Positions 34,285-45,493 of a stretch of 64,000 bases of DNA are shown here, piece by piece. The translations under genes were made by a program, and so were the position numbers. This DNA comes from Adiantum capillus-veneris (lineage: Eukaryota; Streptophyta; Polypodiopsida; Polypodiales; Pteridaceae): positions 88,779,221-88,843,220 of the forward strand of contig CM043956.1 of NCBI GenBank assembly GCA_014529385.2, given 5' to 3'. Under the pieces are notes generated by a model. It saw only the letters and a program-made list of their open reading frames with translations, did not search any database and was not told the DNA's origin. Position 1 is the stretch's first letter. Every line of letters starts with the position of its first letter.

Positions 34285-34700
34285 AGGATCAAGAAGCTCT
34301 TTTGAAGGATCCAAGGCAAACTTCTTTTGACTTGGAATTGGCGGCTCGATTTGGAACTACACCCGACAAACTGAAGCCACAGGCAGAGGTAGTTCGACTG
34401 ACACCCGGATGGGATGTTGCCATTACACCGAGAATTGGCAAACTTTGTTTGCAATGACAGTGGTGTTCAGGGCACGCGAGTGACGTTCTACTCAGGATCC
34501 CTTGGTACCACAAGAACTAAGCCGTGGTTGACTACCAGGCCAAGAAAGTGACTTTGATAAATGAACGGCTTAGAGATTGTACTTGATGAACTTCAGTTTC
34601 TTACTCATTCTTTTGGGAGAGAACTAAACGCTAGATAAAGGTTGACTATGTTTTGACCTGATCAAAAGAACGCCAAGGTTTTTCTCCACACTCATGCTGA

Positions 34701-35300
34701 TTGCTTTTTAGAGGGCCTGAAGATCAAACCATTGATCTGATACCTGGAAGCACGCCACCAAATTGTCCACCTTATCGTGTGAGCCGAGTACAGAATGAAA
34801 AGATTATGAACCCAATGAAAGACCTCTTGGAAAACGGTCTTGTCCAGCCTAGTACTTCACCGTATTTCTCTCCAATGTTGTTGGTTTTGAAAAAAGATGG
34901 ATCTTGGAGAATGTGCATCGATTATAGCGCTCTCAAAAAAATCACCATCAAGAACAGATTTCTGATTCCTAGGACCGATGATATACTTGACAGGTTACAG
35001 GGATCCTCATGCTTTAGCACGATTGACTTGAAGAGTGGATATCATCAGATCAGGATAGTGCCAGGACATGTCTACAAGACAGCTTTTCAGACGACTTTTA
35101 GGTTATTTGAGTTTTTGGTGATGCCTTTTGGCTTAACCAATGCTCCTGTGACATTTAATCGAATGATGGACAAGATTTTTTGAGAGTACAGGCTATTTGT
35201 TGGCACTTTCTTTGACGACATCATTGTTTTCTCCAAGAATGAGGCAGAACACACAGATCATCTGCTTCAAGTCTTTGAGGCATTAGGAGATCACACGTTA
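34701..35300 (+). pseudogene. Reverse transcriptase of F (decayed)
   Basis: The plus frame at 34701-35183 carries the palm and fingers motifs (VLKKDGSWRMCIDYSALKK, STIDLKSGYHQIRI, VMPFGLTNAP) of a gypsy reverse transcriptase. A TGA at 35181-35183 ends it; reading resumes in the same region with the catalytic box FFDDIIVF near 35212, then shifts again near 35300. Confidence 0.88.
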
Positions 35301-35307
35301 GTGATTA

Positions 35308-36760
35308 ATGCAAATAAAAGTGCATTTTTTCCTACCAGAAATACACTTTTTGGGACACATTGTGTCAGCAGCAGCAGGAGTGCAAATAGACCCGGCCAAG
35401 ATAGCGACTATCCGTGATTGGCCTGATTTGAGGAATGTCCGTGAAGCTAGAAGTTTCTTGGGACTGTGTTCGTACTACAGGCGGTTCATACAAAAGTTTG
35501 CAAAGGCTGCTTCGCCTTTGCATACCTTGACACAGAAAGGAGTACCTTTTTCGTGGGGACCCACAAAGGTAACTGCCTTTCGGACATTAAAAGAGAAATT
35601 GACTACGGGACCTAGTTTGACTTTTCCGGACTTGGAGAAGTCATTTGAATTATATTGTGATGCTTGTGGTCGTAGTGTGGGTGCCGTCTTGCTGCAAGAA
35701 GGCCATGTCATAGCTTACGAGAGCCGTTTGTTCTCTAGGTCGGAGATGAAAGCACAGATTTATAAGAAAGAGCTATTGGCGGTTATCCATGCTCTTACTG
35801 AGTGGCGGCATTACCTACTCGGAGCGGATTTTACTATCTTTAGAGACCATCAGAGTTTGCACTACTTCTTGTCACAGAATCAGTTTTCGGAAAAGCAGAT
35901 GCGGTGGGCGAAAATCTTGTCACAGTTCCACTTCTAGATTGTCCATGTGTAGGGACAGAAGAATGTGGTGGCAGATGCTTTGGCTCGAAAACCGTTGGTT
36001 GTGGCTATTTCCGCGATACATCATATGAGCTTCGAGGATATGGTCGATCAGTATGCCACAGATACAGATTTTGCAGATATTTTCACACGAATACGAGATG
36101 GGGAGACAATAGCTGGATACTCCTTTCGGGAAGGCTACTTGATGAAAAAGACTATGTTGTGTGTTACACAGCCGTTCAGGGATAAGGTTATGACTGAATT
36201 CCACTGTCCACCTTTTACGGGTCACCGCGGCATTGCTACCACCATGAAGGGGGTAGAGAGATACTTCTTTGGGCCGAGACTCAAAAAGGATGTGGAAGAG
36301 TTTGTGCATAGTTGCTTGGTATGCCAGAAGGTCAAGTTTGACAAGCATAAGGCACAGGGATTGTTACAGCCTTTACCGATACCCACCCACCCCTGGGAAA
36401 GTATTGCAATGGAGTTCATTTTTTATCTCCCAAGAACACACCATGATCACGATGATTTTCCGATTACATGGCACGTCTGAGACGATTGTCTCCAACAGAG
36501 ACCCCAAATTTATGAGTTTGTTTTGGAAGGCAATTTGGGAGAAAATTGGCACGCAGTTGTAGTTCTGGTCATCGTTCCACTTGCAGACTGACGGCGGGCA
36601 ATTTGCGATTGCCAATTTAGTGATTTTAGATTTATTGAAGTCTTATATCTTGGATCAGAAGACTCAATGGGAAAAGAACTTACCTTTGGTGGAATTGGCC
36701 TACAATAACACGATACACTCTTCGACGGGAAAGACGCCATGTGAGATTGTTGAAAGTGCT
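35308..36760 (+). pseudogene. RNase H and integrase of F (decayed)
   Basis: Frames 35308-35937 and 35965-36480 hold RNase H (ELYCDACGRSVGAVLLQ, ADALARKP) and the start of integrase ([19 protein letters not shown]). Just after [13 protein letters not shown], the frame jumps to DFPITWHV and then [17 protein letters not shown], so roughly forty codons between the first and second catalytic acids seem deleted. The second is SNRDP rather than SDRDP, an Asp-to-Asn loss. A later piece, WEKNLPLVELAYNNTIHSST, is the usual integrase tail motif. Confidence 0.85.
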
Positions 36761-37139
36761 GCGAAGGTTCCATCCTTCCTGAGCACGAAAGATTAGATAT
36801 TTGAAGCGGATGAATATTCGCAAGATTTGGATACGGCTTTTGCCAAGGTTCTCGAGAATTTGCAAGAGTCTGAAGAGCGACAGAAAAAGGTAGTGGATCA
36901 CCATCGTCGCGACTTGAAATTGAAGGAGGATGATTGGGTGCTCTTACGTTTTGAGAAGGCATGCCTACGAAAGAAAAAGGGAAAGGAGAGGCTTTTTCCA
37001 AAGCTTAGTATGTGATACTACAGGCCTTTCCAGATCACTGACAAGATAAATGATGTCTCCTTCCAATCGAAACTTCCAGATACTTGGAGGATTTACAATG
37101 CAATGCATGTGAAACTCTTGAAACCTGTTAAGCATGATG

Positions 37140-37370
37140 TGCATGATGATGGGGAGCCTGATGAGCAAGCCGAAGTGGAAGAAAACGAGGAGATCCTTGT
37201 TTCTTAACAGATTTTGGCACATAATGATACGAAGAAAGGTAAAGTCCGAAGGTGGTTCTTGGTTAAGTTCAAGAACATTCCTGCATTTGATGCGAAGTGG
37301 ATGGAGGAGGAGGACCTAGCAGATACTCCTCGGATTGTGAAACTTTACCTGGATGTTTTGCTTTAGCAGA
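37140..37370 (+). pseudogene. Chromodomain at the end of F pol
   Basis: Reading through a stop at 37205-37207, the phrases VRRWFLVKFKN, FDAKWMEEEDLAD and PRIVKLYLDVLL form a chromodomain, which in chromoviruses directs insertion to marked chromatin. It supports classing F as a chromovirus. Confidence 0.75.
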
Positions 37371-37953
37371 GTCTACTCGAAACAGAACCCAGAAATTCAG
37401 CTTGGCCGAAGATCTGGTGCAGTGGGATGCACAAGAGGGGAGTTACTCCGCTCCTTTGTCAACAGATGTCTTGATCGATTTTGATACTAAAGGCACTGAT
37501 GTCTCTTTGAGCTTCAGGGATACTAAGAGCTGACAGTATTCTGTTGGATGACTTTATGAAATGGAATTCCTGATAATGATACCGATTTGTTCTTGACTTC
37601 TTGTGAGTGCATGAATTGATAGACGAAATGACTGCAGTATTTTGATTTGATTGATCTGGAATAGACATGGTTGCAATAGGGGTAGTCAATCGACATCGAT
37701 GAGGTCCCGATTGGACCTAGATGTGATTGCTAGCTACATTGCTGATAAATCACGGTCTAAGATCCGAATGAATGTTGAATGTCATGTGATGTCCTTTGAT
37801 GTCTGGTGATGTCGTGTGATGTGACTGTCGATTTTGTACATGTGCTAGATGTGTGTTCCTAGTACATAGGTACTAACAGTCAGTGTCTGCTAAGACATTT
37901 TATGGCTTTTGTCGGTTTTTTCAGGCATAATCGCGGTCCATTACAATGCTTTT

Positions 37954-37965
37954 AAGAGGGGGGTA
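37954..37965 (+). promoter_or_regulatory. Polypurine tract of F
   Basis: AAGAGGGGGGTA directly precedes the 3' LTR start TGTCACAAAG. Confidence 0.75.
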
Positions 37966-38536
37966 TGTCACAAAGTGACGAAGTGGCTACAGACAGCAGA
38001 AACCCTTATTTCTACCAGAAACCTTAAAATTCCTGCAAACCCTAATTTTTGCCAAAAACCCTAATTTTCAAAAATCACAGAGGCTTATTATAAAAAATAT
38101 ATAACTTTTATTGTTTTTTACTTTTAGAAAGATGAGCGACGCAAATTTTGCTATTTCTCTACCTAATGAGAAAGAGAGAGAGAGAATGCTTTTGCTTTCA
38201 AGTTTTGACTCTCTGTGAGAGAAGAGAGAGCAATTGCTTTTGATTTGAAGCTTTTGGGCATCCCTTGTAACCTTTAAATTAGTGGTGAGGGCCTTACTTC
38301 TCAGGGTATCTGGACGCAGAGTTTGAGAGTGAAACCCTAACCGCTCTCTTGTACTTTGATGATTGATTAATACAAAAAGAAATACCGAAAGGGGTGCCAG
38401 TCTTTGGGGCCAATATGTCTAGGCACGGAACTCCGTCGGGCCAGTGCAAATCTATTGTGATCTGTGAATTGTTTTGAAGTGGTTATTTGGTGCTGTCGCA
38501 GTTGATTCTTGACTTGGAGTGTCCAAGTCTGTTACA
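37966..38536 (+). repeat. 3' LTR of F
   Basis: About 571 bp, a diverged partner of 31804-32359. AGATG follows at 38537-38541, repeating the bases before the 5' LTR. Confidence 0.9.
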
Positions 38537-39259
38537 AGATGAGACACCCATGTTGCAATATAAGTCACATGTAGGTGTATCAAATTGGAGTGGAAGTATT
38601 CGCCTTTGGAAAACTGACATAGAAGGAAATCTAATGTTACCACATGGAGATCCACCTTTGGTACCAATGGAAGATTATGTCAAGGCCCATGAAGAAGTGA
38701 TTTCAAGGTTGAAGAATTATATTAAGTTTTGGCAAAATGTAGCACGATAAGCTTCTAACAAGGAGCCCAAAGATTCCTAGGTCTTGAAGAGCAAAATGAT
38801 CATTTCTATGGTCCTCAATGAGATAGACCAAGGTAAGAGTTTGACCCTCTATCTGATGTGCACCAAGGTGACTTTGTTATGCTACTTCCAAGTGACATGG
38901 ATATCTATCCAGTTTGGCTTGCAATGGATTTATTAAACATTTATATCGAGCCTAAATCACCAAACTACAAAAATGTTTTGATTCAATATTGGGCACCTTG
39001 TGCAAGAAAGAGTGGGCTAATAGATACTCAAGCTTACACTAATTGCTGGAAGGTTTTTTGGGTTGTCAACTATAAGGACCCACGAGTGTGGGAATCTGTA
39101 GATGCGATTGTTTGGTCTTGGAGACCCAACAAAGAAGGTTCATTTTCAAGGATTAAATTTCCAAAAAGGCATGCTCTAAAAGCTAAAACCGGCCTTGCTC
39201 GTGCACAACATCAACCACACTTGGATGAAAGTTTGGACATGGCATCCAATTTTAAGTAG
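38537..39259 (+). pseudogene. Transposase-like gene E, 3' part (decayed)
   Basis: The reading continues from before F. Frame 38539-38750 gives DETPMLQYKSHVGVSNWSG and EGNLMLPHGDPP; frame 38858-39259 gives HQGDFVMLLPSDMD, YKNVLIQYWAPCARKSG, NCWKVFWVVNYKDPRVW and IVWSWRP. The last part resembles a C-terminal BAH-like or tail segment seen in DUF7869-type proteins, from memory. The two frames are shifted relative to each other, and a stop lies between them at 38748-38750. Confidence 0.55.
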
Positions 39260-39640
39260 ATTATATGGAGCTTCTATTGTTACGATAAGGTTGTAAACAA
39301 GATCTTTGATTGTAGTGATCTTTCTTTTTTTTCTTTCATTACTAGTATTTATTTAAACTCATGCTTCGTGCATCCTTAAATTTTGGTGTTTATCAACGCC
39401 ATAATTCTTTAAGATTTCACTCTACCCCATCAGCAAGTATATCAATATTTTTCCCACTTTAAATGAAAATTCCCAAATTACATGAATTTAGTCAATTTGG
39501 AGATTCCCATAATGAGCAATTTTTACCATAATACCTAATATGGTCTTACTGTATTGTTTGACCAATTTTTTAAAAATCAATTGGTCTGACACGTCTATTT
39601 GGCTCAGCTCCAACTCTTCTGGCAGTTGGTCGTGTGTCGA
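39260..39640. other. No gene seen
   Basis: AT-rich DNA after the end of E; it may be its 3' untranslated part. Confidence 0.3.
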
Positions 39641-39649
39641 GTCTTTCAA

Positions 39650-40664
39650 ACCAATCTATTGGAAATATTCATTGATGTAGCCCTATAGTGGCTCTAATGT
39701 CACTCAATTTTCTCCATGATGAGTTAGGTTTGGGTTTCTTTAACATTGTTCCCAAAAGATTTCCCATGGAGCTCCTCTCTTGGAATAGGATCAGGGCCTT
39801 GCCTCGATATCCAATCACTTATAGAGTATCCTTTGTATCTGGTATCTTATACCTCCTCAGGACTCATCATAACAAAGTAATTGTTATAACAATCCCTAAA
39901 TAGGTAAGATGATAGATGTGTTGGATCCTTGTCCTTGATCTTGAAGATATAGGTGATCTTCATGGGTGTTAACTGATTTGGCTTGGCATGAGAGGTCCAT
40001 AAAAGATCCTTGATATTCTTATCCTCCCAACAATGGACTCCAATCCTAGGATTATTAGTGCTAAGTCATTTCAAAGGTTTCAGATCAACTTGATTGTATC
40101 CCTCAAATTCTAAAGTCGGTGTACCTTCTTTTGCTGCCATATCCAAAATTATTGTATTCACTTATAACCCCCATTTATATATCACATCAGGATTTTCAAC
40201 TTTAACATACTAAGTCTCGTAATTATTCATATACATTTTTTCTTATTTGTTTGCTCTTATTTCCTCTTCAAATTGTATGTCATGGTCATCAATGTGAACG
40301 TCATACTCTTCATTAGGATCCAGTAAAACCTAAGCTCCATGAAAATTAGTCTTATAAAAGGTGAGTATGTGCTTATATCACACTGTTGTTCCAGTTTGTG
40401 ACTGAGTCGAATAGGAATACATTTCAGATGTTGAGTCGGAATAAGTGCTTGGACTTCTTCAAAGATAGTTCCCAATTGATCACCTTGATTCACATTCTCT
40501 TCCGTGGATACCCTACTAGTGGTCTCTCCAAGTATGCCTTGATTTTCTAGTGTACGACTAGATCTAAGATTCATATAGACTTGTGAAGCCCTAGATAGAG
40601 TACTTACCAGTGGATTGGATTGTTGTCCATTTTTTCTACTTGACTTGAATTCTGATCGTGTCAA
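39650..40664 (-). pseudogene. Unrecognised minus-strand coding-like relic
   Basis: On the minus strand, frames broken by several stops give protein-like stretches: a 135-residue frame at 40257-40664 (Ser-rich start), an acidic piece NEEYDVHIDDHDIQFEEEI near 40250-40320, and phrases such as HCWEDKNIKDLLWTSHAK and YLFRDCYNNYFVMMSPEEV between 39850 and 40050. Tryptophan and aromatic content look coding, but I do not recognise the family. It could be a gag or accessory relic of a mobile element or another integrated sequence. Confidence 0.4.
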
Positions 40665-40939
40665 GCTCCCAATCCTTTGCCTGCAACCTGGTTCATGTGT
40701 GAATTTTAACCAAGGTGGTTGTTTTCTCGCAAAGACTGTACAATTTATGCAAACATTGGTCTCTGTATATCACTTCAATATGAGCTAAGTGAGTCAGCAT
40801 ATGAGACTTCCAAGTTCTACCCAGGTTGCAAAGAGATAACGGACTAATCTGCAACCTGGAAACTGAGTTAACATGTATTAATGTGGACTCGCTGGAACCC
40901 AAACTTGACCAGTGACCTTGTATTACATTGTTCTAACAT

Positions 40940-41787
40940 TGTACAAGCTCAAAAGTCCAAAATCTTGCCTTTGGGGCTCAAAAGTAACTAATCACAATTA
41001 TTTACTTTTCTTACTTTTTTTACTCTTTAGCCTTTTTTTTCCCATATAGACACCTTGTTGTAGTCTCTTTACAAGTTTCATTGAGTTTGAACAAGATTTG
41101 TCCAACTTATGAACTCAATTTTTAAGAATTTGGCTTAAGTCTCACTTTTGTGATTCAAATTTCACCAAATATGATATGAGTGTTCAATCCAATATGATGG
41201 AACCTATGGTATGCTTGGTTGGCCAAAAATACTTGAAAATTGGACAAAAGTAAATAATCACGATTATTAACATCTGTCAGATTTTAGCATTTTTTTAATC
41301 ATCTAAGTATACATACATGTCAAGTTTCCAAAATTTTGAACAAGATTTATCAAGTCAAACTTAATTTCTCGACAATTAGTACATATTCCAGATTTTCCAA
41401 GTTTTTGGTATGTTTTGTGATCGAAACTCTATGAGCCTTCACAAAATATGTTTGTAATCATGCATATGGTCTTTGGTATCAACATTGATCAGTTTTGAGC
41501 TAAATGTAAATAATTGTTATTTTTTAATTTTGGTCAAAAATGAACACTTTTTGCACTTCTTTTCAATAGTCAATCTTTTTGTGACATGTTTTAAGCCTCT
41601 GAGTCAAATCAAAACTTAATTTGTCCAAAATTCTCAAGAAAATGTAAATAATCTGAGTTTTTTCCAACTCTTGAAAATTTACCTCAAATGCATCCTTATG
41701 CTTACCCATTGGTTCATACAAATTTTATGAGCATAATCTCCAGCGTGTTTCAATGGTTGACAGTGTTTTGATGTTGTTTCAAGATGT
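40940..41787. repeat. Degenerate repeat, about 255-bp spacing
   Basis: The phrase GTAAATAATCACnATTATT and variants recur near 40985, 41250, 41504 and 41643, with shared flanks (CAAAAATnnACTTGAAAATTGGAC or similar). No coding frame is present. A2 begins at 41788. Confidence 0.5.
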
Positions 41788-42927
41788 TGTCAGGAGTTTT
41801 TTGGAGCAAGGGATTGCGCATATGTACATACCCATGCATGGTGCATCGAATAAAGGATTGCCCATTTTCCAGAGCCAGGTGGTTACGTGGGGCCCACATG
41901 TGTACAGGTAGGACAAGGTGTACATAGTGCATCGATTTTCACTATTACCAGTACCACTGTGTTTTTCTACAATAACGAGGAGTTTATAGCATGTAAAACT
42001 TCTCGAGGAAGCTATCCGCGGGTGGACGGCATGAGGTAAGCAGGTGCGTCAAATGGCATCTAGTGGTGTCAGGAGGGTGAACGAGGTCAATATTTGCACG
42101 CAGATGAGGACGGACACAACGTGGGTGTTTTCTTGTGAGAGTTGCGCAGAAAGGTCATCATTAGGACCACTTTTTGGGGCCACTTCACGTGGTGGCGAGA
42201 TGCATTATTGGAAAAAAGCTGAGTGCCAGGTGTGCGGATGATGCAAAAAGGTGACAACTATGCACTGCGAGGTCAGTTTTTGGCCTATTCGGGGTCCGTT
42301 TGAGGTCATCTAAAAGGCCAAGGGTGACCAACTAATAAAGCTAAGTGTGGGAACTGAAAAAACTGAGAGAAGACCAGAAAAAACGTGGAGAAGAGAGGAG
42401 GAACAGCCGCAGGTGTATTTTTGCTCATTTTGGAGCCTGTTTTGGCCGTAAACTGCTCATCCAATGTCGGATTTGAGCACTTTGACATTGTAGACTGGGG
42501 TTTTGGGCCATTCCGGACGCGATGGCGCTGTCCATTTTGCCAAATTCCTCACTCTTTTTCTGCTGTTTTTCTGTGTAATCTTCTCCGGTGAGTGAAGCTT
42601 CTTCTCCAATTTGTGATTGTATCTGGTATCTTGTACCCATATTGTGTGAGCTGTTTGCCCCATTGGTGTTGGCCCAAGCTCAATTGTATCTAAACATCAG
42701 AAATTCTCCTCTTTTGAGCTGAGTTTTTTGGGTGTGTGTGTGTGTGTGTCTGTGTGGAGTGGGCAAGTGGATAGTCTCTCTCCTCTCACTCCAGAGATGT
42801 GTTCCCTGTCTCGGCCAGGTGTGTTGTGTAAGTCGAGTGGTGCCCCATAGTGTGTGTGTGTGTATCTTCCCAAGAGTGTGTGTCGGGTCGTTATAGAGGC
42901 GTTGTGTGTGTTTTCATCCCGCCACCA
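41788..42927 (+). repeat. 5' LTR of A2
   Basis: TGTCAGGAG to GCCACCA, 1140 bp, similar to the A1 LTR in reverse complement. The last bases differ from A1 (CCACCA versus CTCACA). A GT microsatellite lies near 42733. Confidence 0.93.
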
Positions 42928-43952
42928 TTCTTTTGGCGCCCCCACGGAGGATCTTCTTCGAGTACCTTCTGCTTCGAGCTTCAAGCTTCGAGATTGGGGA
43001 TTACAGGTTGCAGGTTGCAGATTACAGGTTACAGGTTACAGGTTACAGGAACAGGTGGCTGGAGTACAGTGATATACTAGCAGTGATGTCACTTGCAGTT
43101 GTTGTGAGTATGCATCACTTGGCGCCTGTTTGAGCGCATTGTCTGCTGGATTGTACGTTACTTGTGGAAACTGCCATTGTACACCTTTGTGGAGCCATAT
43201 ATGGTTTTATTTGGCAGTCCCAGCCATTTCTGAGACTTGGTCTGGAAGATAGTCATTTCTGAGACTTGACTATACGCGATTTGCATTAGCTTTCGTGTGA
43301 GGGTCGATAGCGTGAGGTTTTTATTGAGCTGGGGGATTCTCAAATGTGGAGATCCTTTCGGTGATATAGGTAGCTGGAGCACCCTTTTTGTGACCTCGCC
43401 ATAGGCTATGTACTAGTGAGTCCTACTTGATGCTCGGGTTCTATTGTTGACAGCTTATGCATACATAGACAGTCTATATTTTGGGTTCCTACTGCTCTAC
43501 TTCTGGGGAAACTCTGTCGAAATTTTCCCAAGTTATGATGGCTGGTTTTTTGGTATTTTGAGCCATTTATGCTGTTATGCTGCTGAAATTTTGGCAAAAT
43601 CAGAGGTTGAGTCAGGTGTGCCTTCTTGGGAGCTTCATGGTTGGCTTAAATGGATGATCAAAATGGCCCTCAGTTCACTCCTTTTCATTTAACTCAAAGA
43701 ATTCAGATTAATGTTCATGTGTCCAGGAAGATCTTTTTCCAGCAGCGCATAGTCTTTATGTTTGGGCCAAGAAGATTGAGAGAGATCCTGGAATGTCCTT
43801 TGCCTGTTGTAATTCCGATGATCAACTATGAAAACTCATTTGATGTGCATGTGTTTGTTCTCATCTAAAGCTGAGCTCCATTGAAGTTTCTGGGGATTGG
43901 GTAGTGAAAAGTTTTGGGTTCTTGCACGTGTGTTTGAAGGGGTTCTCTAGCC
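42928..43952 (+). other. 5' leader of A2 with primer site and 7-bp repeats
   Basis: The primer site TGGCGCCCCCACGGAGG is at 42934-42950, six bases after the LTR. Seven 7-bp units TTACAGG or variants lie at 43001-43049. The rest matches the A1 leader with few changes, including the last bases before the ATG at 43953. Confidence 0.85.
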
Positions 43953-45443
43953 ATGGCTTTCTCTTATCCGGAATTTCATGGAAGAAGTGGTGAAGATGCG
44001 GAAGACTTTCTGGAGCAAGTCGAGGTGGCATGCATAAGCAACAAAATGTGTGATGAGGACAAGATTTTGAGGCTATTTGGATTGCTTTTGAAAGATGAGG
44101 CCCGTGTTTGGTTCATGGATTTGGAAGCTAAAGAAGCAGTGGCTTCTTCTTATGGTTTGAGTCTTGACAAGTTTATAGAAGCTTTTTTAGAGCGTTTCCA
44201 AGTTTTTGAAGATGCAAATGCAGTATGGAATGAGCTCAATGCTCTTAAGCAAGGTTCTTGTCAAGGTGTTGATGCTTATGTACAAGGTTTTACAGATTTA
44301 TGGACTCGTTGGTGTGTTGATCTTAAGGATGAGACCCCCCCTTATTCATTGAAGAAAAGTTTTTTTGTTGATGGTTTGTCACCTTGGTTGCGGTTCGAGG
44401 TTGAGTTGAAGAGGCCCGAGTCTTTTGAAGAAGCGGTATGCATTGCAAAGCACAGGGAATGGAAGTTTAAGCATCTTGAGGAACATGGTATCAGTACAGG
44501 TATGCATGTGCAAGATGGATTTGACATGGAAGATGAAGTTAAGCCTAAGCAGGTGAAAAGTAGCCTATCCTATGATGTTTCTCATTTCTTCCCAAGGTCT
44601 ATTGTGAAGCGTAAAGAGGTCTTGCAGATTGATAGGTTTATGGAAGAGCCTAAAGAGGTGAGTAATGCTTTGGATACAGGATTGAAAAGTCTTGAAGAGG
44701 ATGCATTGGCTACTTGTGTACCTTGTGATTCTGGGTGTGAGTGTGAGGTCGAGGTTATTGATGATGAGCACGTATCTTTAGATACTAGTTCCTTGGAAAT
44801 TAGGGAAGAGGGTAAGGTTGAGAGCCATTTTGTGGATTTGTTGGATGTGGAGTCTGTTTTGAAGCCATATTTTGATGTATGTGCAGTGATTGAACCGATT
44901 TATGAGCATGATTGTGGTTTAGAGCAGGGATCTATATTCTTGGAGACTGATGAACCCATGCTAGAAGCTATGGATAGTGGTGCTAGCCATGATTATGATG
45001 TGGATAAAGTTACATGTGATGATGAGTATGCTTATGATGATGAGAAGGGGTTTGGCATATATGAGTCCAATCTCAGCTATGTGGATGCCTATGCTAGGGA
45101 TATGTGTGCTGCGGGGATACTCTTGTGCTTTGGATATCAACAACTTTACCTTCACACAATGCTTTTAGCTACTTGGGTGCATGATTTGCAGGTTGTTGCT
45201 ATGGCTGGTGAAGCCAAGATGCCAGGTGATGAGTCACTTGAGTTGTCTCTATCGGTTGGGTTAAATGTGACATGCAATATTTATGCGTTTGGAATTCCAA
45301 ACAGGGCGGATGTGTTAGTTGGATATGCCTATGGTGCATTTTGGTTGATTGTTGACACATGTAGGTGTGGTGTTATGATGCTTCTTGTGAATCAGGCGAT
45401 ATGTCTTTGGCCTTTTGATCCAGGTGGAATGAGCATCTACTAG
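43953..45443 (+). CDS. Gag-like protein of A2 with a novel C-terminal half
   Basis: A 496-residue uninterrupted frame. Residues 1-190 are gag-like and share the opening MAFSYPEFHGRS with A1, then LRL, NAVWNELNALKQG, VDAYVQGFTDLW and the VELKRPESFEEAV phrase (A1: VELKKPRTYEDAV). No zinc knuckle follows. Residues about 190-400 are strongly acidic and Cys-containing, with DSGAS at 341-345; the last 60 are hydrophobic. I find no similarity to protease, reverse transcriptase or integrase beyond that DSGAS string. The stop at 45441-45443 lies only 50 bases before the 3' LTR, so the frame fills the space of pol. An intact frame between LTRs 1.4% apart suggests it was functional recently, perhaps assembling particles with enzymes from A1. 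Confidence 0.82.
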   Translation: MAFSYPEFHGRSGEDAEDFLEQVEVACISNKMCDEDKILRLFGLLLKDEARVWFMDLEAKEAVASSYGLSLDKFIEAFLERFQVFEDANAVWNELNALKQGSCQGVDAYVQGFTDLWTRWCVDLKDETPPYSLKKSFFVDGLSPWLRFEVELKRPESFEEAVCIAKHREWKFKHLEEHGISTGMHVQDGFDMEDEVKPKQVKSSLSYDVSHFFPRSIVKRKEVLQIDRFMEEPKEVSNALDTGLKSLEEDALATCVPCDSGCECEVEVIDDEHVSLDTSSLEIREEGKVESHFVDLLDVESVLKPYFDVCAVIEPIYEHDCGLEQGSIFLETDEPMLEAMDSGASHDYDVDKVTCDDEYAYDDEKGFGIYESNLSYVDAYARDMCAAGILLCFGYQQLYLHTMLLATWVHDLQVVAMAGEAKMPGDESLELSLSVGLNVTCNIYAFGIPNRADVLVGYAYGAFWLIVDTCRCGVMMLLVNQAICLWPFDPGGMSIY

Positions 45444-45472
45444 TGCTGCTGCTGAGCATGAATGCTCTAGCA

Positions 45473-45493
45473 GGCTAGGGGGTGGGCAAATTA
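45473..45493 (+). promoter_or_regulatory. Polypurine tract of A2
   Basis: AGGCTAGGGGGTGGGCAAATT precedes the 3' LTR with one change relative to A1. Confidence 0.8.

Larger units (their letters stand above)
31804..38536 (+). mobile_element. Chromovirus-type Ty3/gypsy relic F
   Basis: A 6.7-kb element on the plus strand, bounded by TGTCACAAAG and GTTACA at both LTRs, with a perfect 5-bp target duplication AGATG (31799-31803 and 38537-38541). The primer site matches initiator tRNA-Met. Coding order is gag, protease (not clearly seen), reverse transcriptase, RNase H, integrase, chromodomain. Stops, shifts and a deletion in integrase make it inactive. It interrupts gene E. Confidence 0.92.

Noticed and set aside
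44970-44990. Retropepsin active site in A2 (DSGAS)
   Set aside because: The string stands alone; the flanking hydrophobic pattern and the later ILG motif of retropepsins are missing.
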